Positions 15,079-21,761 of a DNA stretch of 64,000 nt are shown here, piece by piece. The stretch covers positions 1-64,000 of the forward strand of contig JBKQTE010000054.1 of the NCBI GenBank assembly GCA_052143315.1, in the 5' to 3' direction. Source of the DNA: DASZIT01 sp052143315 (GTDB lineage Bacteria > Actinomycetota > Acidimicrobiia > Acidimicrobiales > RAAP-2). The notes beneath the pieces were generated by a model. The model was not told the origin of the DNA. It saw only the letters and a program-made list of their open reading frames with translations, and made no database searches. The stretch's first letter is position 1; every line of letters starts with the position of its first letter. A program made the position numbers and the translations under genes.

Positions 15079-16631
15079 GCGCCCCGGTACCTGATCGGGT
15101 CGACGTGGTCGTCGTCGGCGCCGGGCCGGTCGGCTGCGCGCTCTCGCTGCTCCTCGGGGCGCGGGGTCGGAGCGTGCTCCTGGTCGAACGCCACACCGGC
15201 CCGTACCCGCTGCCGCGCGCCGTCCACTTCGACGACGAGACGGCACGGATCCTCCAGGCCTGCGGACTCGGAGGGGACCTGCCCGCTCTCTCCGAGCCGG
15301 CCACGACCTACGAGTGGCGCAACGGCGAAGGCGTGCCGTTGCTCCGCTTCGAGATGCCGGCGCAAGGCCGGCAGGGCTGGCCATCGGCCAACATGTTCAA
15401 CCAGCCCGACCTTGAGGCCCGGCTCTTCGACCGGGTGGAGGCCACCGAGGGCCTGTCCCTCCTCTGGGGCCACACTGCGGTCGACGCCGGTCAGGACGGC
15501 GACAGCGCCTGGGTCGAGATCGAGCCGGCGGACGGCAGCGCCCGGACCCGCATCGACGCGTCCTACGTCGTGGGCTGCGACGGCGCCAACAGCACGGTGC
15601 GGGATCGGCTCGGTGTGACCTTCGACGACCGTGGCTTCTACTACGACTGGCTGGTGGTGGACGTCGCCCTGCACGAGCCGCGGGTCTTCGACCCCCCCAA
15701 CCTCCAGGTGTGCGACCCCCGCCGCCCCACCACGGTAGTCTCGGGTGGCCCGGGCCGACGGCGTTGGGAGTTCATGTGCCTCCCCGGCGAGTCTCTGGAG
15801 ACGCTCGACGAGGAGGCAGCCGCGTGGGCGTTCCTCGAGTCATGGGACGTCCGCCCCGACAACGCCACGATGGTCCGCCACGCCGGGTACCGCTTCCGTG
15901 CCCGGTGGGCGACCAGATGGCACGAGGGCCGGATCTTCGTGGCCGGGGATGCCGCCCACCAGACGCCGCCCTTCGCCGGCCAGGGCATGTGCGCCGGCCT
16001 GCGCGACGCCGCCAACCTGGCCTGGAAGATCGACTTCGCCCTGGACCACCCCGAAGCGACGGCGCTCCTCGAGACCTACGACACCGAGCGCATTCCCCAG
16101 GCCGCCGCGGTGATCGAGGTGGCCACCGAGCTCGGAAGGGTGATCTGCATCCCCGACACGGCAGAGGCCCGCACTCGGGACGAGCAGATGGCACCGCTCG
16201 TCCCGCCTGGCGGCAGCACCCCGGCACCACCGATGCCCGGCATCTCGGGCGGCATCCTGGCCGACTCCGCGATGTCAGGTGAGCTCTTCATCCAGGCCAC
16301 CGTCCGGGCCGGAGACGCAGAGGGGCGCCTCGATGACGTCATCGGCACGGGATGGCACCTGGTGACCAGCGGCGAACCGACCGAGCTCGACGGTGAACTG
16401 GCCTCGTGGTTCGAGTCGATCGGGGGCCGCCAGGTAGCGATCGGCACGTCCGTCGAGGACGTCGACGGGCGGTACAGCCGATGGTTCGCCGACCACGGCG
16501 TTGCCGCGGTCCTCGAGCGCCCGGACTTCGCCATCTATGGGACCGCACCCACCGAACGGGACGTCCCCGAGCTGGTCACCCGGCTCCGGAATCAGCTCGA
16601 AGCTTCACAGGAAGCGCCGGTGGCGTCGTGA
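15075..16631 (+). CDS. FAD-dependent hydroxylase, MhpA/phenol hydroxylase-like
   Basis: The 518-aa class A flavoprotein has DVVVVGAGPVGCALSLLLGA at 10-29, VGCDGANSTVRDRLGV (DG motif) and FVAGDAAHQTPPFAGQGMCA near residue 290 (GD motif). Its PFAGQGMCAGLRDAANLAWK pattern is that of 3-(3-hydroxyphenyl)propionate hydroxylase (MhpA) relatives. It starts at GTG 15075, overlapping the dioxygenase stop, and ends overlapping the SDR start. It would hydroxylate a monophenol to the catechol that the dioxygenase opens. The substrate is unproven. Confidence 0.87.
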   Translation: MSAPVPDRVDVVVVGAGPVGCALSLLLGARGRSVLLVERHTGPYPLPRAVHFDDETARILQACGLGGDLPALSEPATTYEWRNGEGVPLLRFEMPAQGRQGWPSANMFNQPDLEARLFDRVEATEGLSLLWGHTAVDAGQDGDSAWVEIEPADGSARTRIDASYVVGCDGANSTVRDRLGVTFDDRGFYYDWLVVDVALHEPRVFDPPNLQVCDPRRPTTVVSGGPGRRRWEFMCLPGESLETLDEEAAAWAFLESWDVRPDNATMVRHAGYRFRARWATRWHEGRIFVAGDAAHQTPPFAGQGMCAGLRDAANLAWKIDFALDHPEATALLETYDTERIPQAAAVIEVATELGRVICIPDTAEARTRDEQMAPLVPPGGSTPAPPMPGISGGILADSAMSGELFIQATVRAGDAEGRLDDVIGTGWHLVTSGEPTELDGELASWFESIGGRQVAIGTSVEDVDGRYSRWFADHGVAAVLERPDFAIYGTAPTERDVPELVTRLRNQLEASQEAPVAS

Positions 16632-17374
16632 CGGCGGCATTGAACCTGGCTGAGCGCGTGGTCATCGTGACCGGCTCGACCAGCGGCATCGGCGAGGCGG
16701 TGGCACGCCGGTTCGCCGCCTGTGGTGCAGCCGTCGTCGTGAACTCGGCCCGATCCGCTGCAGCCGGCCGGGACCTCGCCGAGGAACTACCCGATGCGCT
16801 CTACGTCGGCGGCGACATTGCAGACCCAGGCACCGCGGAAGCGCTCGTGCGAGCCGTCACAGATCGCTGGGGCCGGCTCGACGGGCTCGTGAACAACGCC
16901 GCCGTGACGACCGAGGTCCCGCTCCACGACATCGACGCAGTGACAGCCGCGCACTGGGAACGTGTCCTGTCCGTAAACGTCATCGGGACGTTCCTCGTCT
17001 CCCAGGCCGCGCTGCCGCTCCTTCGAGCATCTGATGACGGCTGGATCATCAATGTCACCTCGATCGCCGGCGTGCGCCAGACCGGGAGCTCACTTCCCTA
17101 CGCTGTCTCCAAGGCCGCAGTGGACCACATGACGACCCTCGTGGCCAAGTTCGCAGGCGGACAGGTTCGCGTCAACGCTGTCGCACCCGGCCTGGTCGAC
17201 ACACCATGGACCGAAGGATGGGACGCCCAACGTGAGCTCGTCGCCGCCACAACGCCCCTCCATCGCACGGCCACTCCCGACGATGTCGCCGACGCCTGCA
17301 TCGGGATCATCGGATCGCGCTACCTCACCGGCCAAACCGTGGTCGTGGACGGTGGGCTGAGCCTGATGATCTAA
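16628..17374 (+). CDS. Short-chain dehydrogenase/reductase (SDR)
   Basis: The 248-aa classical SDR has TGSTSGIG at about 15-22 (NAD(P) binding), LVNNAAV for the structural NNAG motif, and a Ser/Tyr/Lys site (SIAGV..., then PYAVSK near 157-162). It ends VVVDGGLSLMI, as in FabG-like members. GTG 16628 overlaps the hydroxylase stop (GTGA), so it is the last gene of the coupled catabolic operon. It probably oxidises a hydroxyl or dihydrodiol intermediate. Confidence 0.9.
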   Translation: MTAALNLAERVVIVTGSTSGIGEAVARRFAACGAAVVVNSARSAAAGRDLAEELPDALYVGGDIADPGTAEALVRAVTDRWGRLDGLVNNAAVTTEVPLHDIDAVTAAHWERVLSVNVIGTFLVSQAALPLLRASDDGWIINVTSIAGVRQTGSSLPYAVSKAAVDHMTTLVAKFAGGQVRVNAVAPGLVDTPWTEGWDAQRELVAATTPLHRTATPDDVADACIGIIGSRYLTGQTVVVDGGLSLMI

Positions 17375-17652
17375 GGAGATCATCGACGATCTTCTGGCGA
17401 AGGCCACCACGGCAATCGCTGCCGCGCGAAACGAGACCGACGGGGTAGCTGGCGGACTCATCGCCACGGTCGAGAGCCAGCTGGCACAACTCCAGTCCGC
17501 GGAATAGGCAGCGTGGTGGCCGGCAAGCGCATGGCATCTGGCTCGGCTCGCGGCGTGCCGATGCCCGCACTTCAGCCCGTGATTCCCGAAGCACGGTGCA
17601 CTCGCACTGAGGATTCATTGTCTCGAGGGGCGGTCGAACCCGAATCCCGAAG
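17375..17652 (+). other. Intergenic stretch with a possible ORF tail (17376-17507)
   Basis: Directly after the SDR an AAGGAG (17373-17378) is followed by an open frame EIIDDLLAKATTAIAAARNE...LAQLQSAE ending at TAG 17507. It has no ATG, GTG or TTG in frame before stops appear. It looks like the C-terminal helix region of a lost protein, or rarely an unusually initiated small one. I do not recognise a family. Positions 17508-17652 show nothing. Confidence 0.25.
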
Positions 17653-19044
17653 CTAGGCCGTAGCTCTCTCCTCGATCAGCGGGCCGCGAGAGATCTCGGC
17701 AACATCAGCCGCAGCGGCTCCGATGGCCCAACCGGCATTGTCATTGGCTGACAACGAGCACTGTTGCAAATTGCCGAAGGCCTCATTGCGTAGGTCGTCC
17801 ACCAAGCGCGAGCGCTCGGCCAATACCGGTAGGAATCCGTTCCCCTGCTCGTTCCCCACGTCGGATAGAGCGGTCTCTGCGGCTTCCGCCAGCCGCTGGC
17901 CGATGCGGGCCGCGAAGCCGACCAGAAAGGACTGCCGGAACGAGCGGCTCCGGGCCTTCTTGCCCATGTCGCCAGTCCGCATCATCGCTCTCCTGGCTTG
18001 AAGGAGGAGCGAGGTGTAGAGGACCTCGACCGAGGTGAGGTCGCTTTCGAAGCCCAGCACGGTGGCGAAGCCGAAATCCCTGCTCCAGACCGTACGGCAT
18101 CGGGATGCATTGCCAATCTCCGCCAGCAGGAATGCCTTGGCCTGGGCGTAGGGGTCGTCTACCCCGACCCGCATGCCTGTAGGCAGTTCACCTGCACGGC
18201 GTCCGGCTGCATGGGCGCTGAGGAGCGCAGCGTCGATCGAATGACGGGTCATGAGCTCCTGGGCCTTAGCGGTGAGCGACTCGGCCTCCTCCTCGAATTC
18301 GGTCGATTCGGCCTTGGCCAACAACGACCGGATCCGCTGGAGGTAACGAACGTCCACCTCTCCATTCCGGTGCCGCCAGGCAAGTGCGGCATCGAGGGCG
18401 GCGGAGCGACCCCACTCGGACGGTGGCGGGCAGAGCTGAGGGATATCAGGGAGGTGATGCAGCGTGACTAACAGCTCGAAGGCGGTCCGCAGCACGCCAA
18501 GGCGGTCGAGACCGTACTCCTTTCCCAGATCCGTCAGATGATCCACCGCCGGGCTCCAATGCACGACGGCATCGATCTCGGCGAGCTGAGCCAACCAGGA
18601 AGGGAGCGTCTGTCGGCGGGTGCGGTACGTCTCAGCCTCCTCGGCAATCGCCTGGACAACGAGGCGGGAATGCTTCGGGCCCAAGTGGCGCTCCACCACC
18701 CGTGGGACATCAGCCGGTTGCCAGCCACGTCCCCACACCTGCTCGATCTCCCCGCAAAGATAGGAGCACACCAGGGCCGGTACCAGTCCCGGCGTCTCGT
18801 TCGCCCTTCGCCCGACCCCGTCCGTCCACCACCCGGCCAGTTGGACCAACCCCTGCTCGGCTTGCGTTTCCTCGCCGCGGTCGAATCGATCGAGCGCGGA
18901 CCGGAACTGTCGTTCGACCAGTCGTACCAGATCGGCACCACCAACGGTGCCCGGAACCCCGTTCCGGGCACCGTTGACATGCACATGGCGTTGCTTGGGA
19001 GGCTGCAGTCCGTCACGGACACGTTTGCGGCTTCGTCTTCCCAT
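17653..19044 (-). CDS. DUF2786 domain-containing protein
   Basis: The 463-aa protein contains YLQRIRSLLAKAESTEFEEE followed by AESLTAKAQELMTRHSID at about residues 240-278, the DUF2786 signature. A C-terminal region (VGVDDPYAQAKAFLLAEIGN, RCRTVWSRDF, TSVEVLYTSLLLQARRAM) usually accompanies it. The function is unknown; it is often seen in actinobacteria and phages. The ATG at 19044 has AGGAGG 4 nt upstream. A 16-bp perfect inverted repeat lies in the codons for NGARNGVPGTVGG, about residue 25. No clear operon partner; it is followed convergently by the SDR. Confidence 0.8.
   Translation of the reverse strand: MGRRSRKRVRDGLQPPKQRHVHVNGARNGVPGTVGGADLVRLVERQFRSALDRFDRGEETQAEQGLVQLAGWWTDGVGRRANETPGLVPALVCSYLCGEIEQVWGRGWQPADVPRVVERHLGPKHSRLVVQAIAEEAETYRTRRQTLPSWLAQLAEIDAVVHWSPAVDHLTDLGKEYGLDRLGVLRTAFELLVTLHHLPDIPQLCPPPSEWGRSAALDAALAWRHRNGEVDVRYLQRIRSLLAKAESTEFEEEAESLTAKAQELMTRHSIDAALLSAHAAGRRAGELPTGMRVGVDDPYAQAKAFLLAEIGNASRCRTVWSRDFGFATVLGFESDLTSVEVLYTSLLLQARRAMMRTGDMGKKARSRSFRQSFLVGFAARIGQRLAEAAETALSDVGNEQGNGFLPVLAERSRLVDDLRNEAFGNLQQCSLSANDNAGWAIGAAAADVAEISRGPLIEERATA
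18942..18976. repeat. Perfect 16-bp inverted repeat inside the DUF2786 gene
   Basis: CAACGGTGCCCGGAAC (18942-18957) and its exact complement (18961-18976) are separated by CCC. The stem is very stable, and it lies about 70 bp inside the start of the DUF2786 reading frame, encoding a low-complexity NGARNGVPG segment. It could form a hairpin in the mRNA or be a small inserted element. No target-site duplication is evident. Confidence 0.8.
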
Positions 19045-19719
19045 GATCCTCCTCGTCCACTGTCCGCCGACACACTTACCACGGTGGTGTCACACAACCG
19101 CCGATGGCCCTTGACCAGCTGAAACGGGAGAGCCGTCCCCGACGGGACTCAACAGGACCCAAGTGCTACCGGTCGGAATCCGCCAAAGAACCTCGGTGCC
19201 CGCTGGGTACGGGCGGACGCACGATTGGCGCCCACTGGACCCATGCCTGACCCGGCTTGAAGGGTCTGGACTCGCCCGTGGAGTCCTGCGTTACGTCGCA
19301 CGGTCCGCACTCAACCTGGCGGGTGTCCACCTGGGACGGGGGCTCCTCCGTCGCGTCCAGGAGCGAGCGAGGAGGGAGTAACATCGGTCCCATCATGTTG
19401 CGCACCCGCACGATCGAGGCCACCAGGCCGGGGGCCATGGGGATGTCGTGGTCCTTCTCGGCGATCGCTCACACGCGGCCGTCTGCATGGAGCGCCTGGT
19501 GCGCATCGAGCGCCGCCGGCGTAGGAAGCGCCGAAGGCCTCACCAGCCAGAAGTCGAACGGGGCCAGCCGCCTGACGTAGGACCGGGAACCATCAACCTG
19601 AGTCCCGCCAGACGGCCACCCGAAAGGGTGGCCTTTGTGATTCCGGGGCCGGTCCGAGGCCTTCCACCCCGGCCCTCTCACGCTCACCACAACCACGAGC
19701 TCCAGAAAGGAGACACACC
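19045..19719. other. Long intergenic region with a terminator-like hairpin
   Basis: I see no convincing protein gene here. Short open frames (19163-19381, 19395-19580 and 19448-19768, plus strand) lack family motifs; one ends in a highly basic run of Arg that is typical of out-of-frame GC-rich DNA. The only clear structure is the hairpin at 19614-19633. Confidence 0.4.
19614..19640 (+). terminator. Hairpin GGCCACCC-GAAA-GGGTGGCC with T-rich tail
   Basis: An 8-bp perfect stem with a stable GAAA tetraloop is followed by TTTGTG. It looks like a Rho-independent terminator or an attenuator. It is 80 bp upstream of the small zinc-ribbon gene, so it may either close an upstream transcript or control that gene. 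Confidence 0.5.
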
Positions 19720-19839
19720 ATGCAACACACTCACTGCCCCCACTGCGGGAACCCGACCAAGGGCCTGATCAACGGTTACTGCTCGTGGGACTGCCACGAT
19801 CACGCCGGAGACGCCGAGCCCGAACGCAAGGCGGCATAA
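19720..19839 (+). CDS. Small CxxC zinc-ribbon-like protein (39 aa)
   Basis: The ATG at 19720 opens a 39-codon frame: MQHTHCPHCGNPTKGLINGY followed by CSWDCHDHAGDAEPERKAA and TAA at 19837-19839. Two Cys pairs (CPHC and CSWDC), with His residues close by, make a likely zinc knuckle. AAAGGAGA lies 6 nt before the start, a strong ribosome-binding site, which supports translation. It is rich in CxxC for its size and resembles small actinobacterial/phage zinc-finger proteins, but I recognise no named family. The terminator-like hairpin precedes it. It stands alone. Confidence 0.65.
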   Translation: MQHTHCPHCGNPTKGLINGYCSWDCHDHAGDAEPERKAA

Positions 19840-20143
19840 TCCACACGTTCGGGCTCATCAGCTCAAGCGCGGGCGCTGATCGCCTCCCGCCGACCTTCCG
19901 TCCATGGCCGGACCGGGGCTCCCCCCTTCGATGGCGATTGCATACTTCTCTTGACGAGATAGGGGCCTCGTGGGATCCTTTGAACGAATAGAGCCATAGT
20001 TTGTGCACAATTGAGGATCAGCGTGACTGGTGAGAGACCATTCGTCGTTCGAGGGCCCAACCGCTCGGCGCCAAGCCCGCTGGAAGGCCTGAACCCGGCC
20101 TCGAACCCTGCTCCACCGACCTGATCGAACGGAAGGCCACGGC
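19840..20143. other. Intergenic region without recognised features
   Basis: This stretch of about 300 bp separates the small zinc-ribbon gene from the Ddn-like gene. It contains a locally AT-richer part (19930-20010), which may hold the downstream promoter. I see no RNA gene, repeat or coding frame in it. Confidence 0.4.
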
Positions 20144-20536
20144 ATGCGACTACCCGAACAACTGGCGGAATTCAATCGCGTGGGCACCAATCGTCTCATG
20201 AAACCTCTGGCTCGCTGGGTTCCGAATCTGGCGGTGGTCCATCATGTCGGGCGGCGGACCGGGCGCACGTTCGACGTCCCCGTCCTGCTGTTCTCGGCCG
20301 GCGACAGCTATGTCATCCCGCTCCCGTACGGCAAGGACCGAGACTGGGTGAGGAACGTCGTCTCGGCCGGCCAGTTCTCCCTGACCCACCTGGGCCACGA
20401 GGTGCGCATCGTGCATCCGAAGGTCGTGACGGACCCCAAGGAGGTCCCGGGGCTCGGAACGGCGGTCGAGTCGGTCGTGGGATGGCTCCACCTCGAGGGC
20501 CTGCTCGTCGGACACCGAGACGCCTCTTCGGTGTGA
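20144..20536 (+). CDS. Nitroreductase/F420H2-dependent quinone reductase-like (Ddn family)
   Basis: The 130-aa protein has NRLMKPLARWVPNLAVVHHV, GRRTGRTFDVPVLLF, VIPLPYGKDRDWVRNV and GQFSLTHLGHEVRI. These follow the split-barrel Ddn/nitroreductase pattern (G..TGR....P......), which binds deazaflavin F420. Such enzymes reduce quinones or other electrophiles. Its stop overlaps the GTG of an SDR, so the two are translationally coupled and may act in sequence. The substrate is unknown. Confidence 0.82.
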   Translation: MRLPEQLAEFNRVGTNRLMKPLARWVPNLAVVHHVGRRTGRTFDVPVLLFSAGDSYVIPLPYGKDRDWVRNVVSAGQFSLTHLGHEVRIVHPKVVTDPKEVPGLGTAVESVVGWLHLEGLLVGHRDASSV

Positions 20537-21489
20537 CTCCTGACCGTCTCGCCATTCGCACCCGCACGGCGCCACGAACCACCGCCGGCCGCCTGGCACA
20601 TTCCGTCGTCGCTCAGCACCGCCGGACGCTCCGCTGTCCGCCGAGCTACCGCCTCGACGGCTGCCTGGCTCTCGTCACCGGTGGCAACAAGGGAATTGGC
20701 GCGGCGGTCACCGACGAGTTGGAGGCCAGGGGCTCGAGGGTGATCGTCGCCGCACGGGAGGTCTCCAACCCGGTCAACGACCTCGCAGGCCCGATCAGAG
20801 CCCTCGGTTCGAGACCCGGGCTCACTCTCGACCTGGCGGATCTGGACTCCGTCTGCGCCGCGGCTGACTCGCTGGTGACGAAGCTCGACGGAGAGCTGCT
20901 CGATGTCGTCGTTCTCAACGCCGGCATCATTCCCGCCCGGAGAGCGGTCTCCGCCCAGGGCCACGAGCGGGCCTTCGCCGTCAACGTTCTCGGCCACCAT
21001 GTGCTGCTGCAGCGCTTGCGCTCCGCCGGGGTGCTGGCCACCCCGTCGCGAGTTGTGGGTCTCACGGGCGACATCCAGGTCCTGGCTCGCGACTGCACGT
21101 CTGATTTCAGCAACACGTCCCGCCCAGCTGGCTGGACCGCCTACGCCCGCAGCAAGCTCGGAACCACGTGGCTCTACCGCGAGACGGCCAGACGGCACCC
21201 GGACATGACGGTGATCGCCGTGCACCCCGGGGTCGTGAGCTCCGGGCTCACCGGCGGTGGGGCGCCCGGCGCCGGGCGCCGCCGGGATCGGCTGACCAAG
21301 ATCCCGCCTCGTCTCAGCGCCGAAACGATCCTCTGTGCAGTGACGCAGCCTCTGCCGAGCGGATGCTTCCTCCACAACACCCTGGGCGTGGTCGAGCTGC
21401 GCACCAAGGACCTCGCCGGTGACCACCGGAGGGGCGCCGCCTTTGTCGAACAGCTCGACGAGCTCGCCGCACCGTGGTTGGCGTCCTGA
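20533..21489 (+). CDS. Short-chain dehydrogenase (retinol dehydrogenase/oxidoreductase-like SDR)
   Basis: The 318-aa SDR has ALVTGGNKGIGAAVTDELEA near residues 45-64, VVVLNAGI, and a YARSK active-site motif near residue 203 with TAYARSKLGTTW. The long form resembles retinol-dehydrogenase-like SDRs of actinobacteria. GTG 20533 overlaps the preceding TGA (GTGA). This implies coupling to the Ddn-like protein, perhaps as an F420/NAD(P) redox pair. The N-terminal 40 residues are unusual and basic. Confidence 0.82.
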   Translation: MTPDRLAIRTRTAPRTTAGRLAHSVVAQHRRTLRCPPSYRLDGCLALVTGGNKGIGAAVTDELEARGSRVIVAAREVSNPVNDLAGPIRALGSRPGLTLDLADLDSVCAAADSLVTKLDGELLDVVVLNAGIIPARRAVSAQGHERAFAVNVLGHHVLLQRLRSAGVLATPSRVVGLTGDIQVLARDCTSDFSNTSRPAGWTAYARSKLGTTWLYRETARRHPDMTVIAVHPGVVSSGLTGGGAPGAGRRRDRLTKIPPRLSAETILCAVTQPLPSGCFLHNTLGVVELRTKDLAGDHRRGAAFVEQLDELAAPWLAS

Positions 21490-21761
21490 GCGCCGGTGAA
21501 GCGAGGCGATGAGGGGTCGGGCATCGCCGGACCGTCGTGACGAAGGCCTCAGCGCGGCCGCTACTCCGCCACCGATGGGACTTCCGCCTCTGGTCAGCGG
21601 TCCGCCGCGGACCGAGGATGGCGGGACAACGGTAGCGAGACGATGGGAGGATCCGATGGCTCGTCTTGCGGGCAGTGACCACCGAGCCGGATCATCGCCG
21701 CGCCGGAGCGCCGCCTCTGTGGCCGGCCGACGTCGTGCACCGTGCGACCGCGGGTGGCCCC

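Noticed and set aside
19163..19768. Open frames 19163-19381, 19395-19580 and 19448-19768 as genes
   Set aside because: No ribosome sites or family motifs, and composition typical of random GC-rich frames. The last overlaps the better supported 39-aa gene in another frame.
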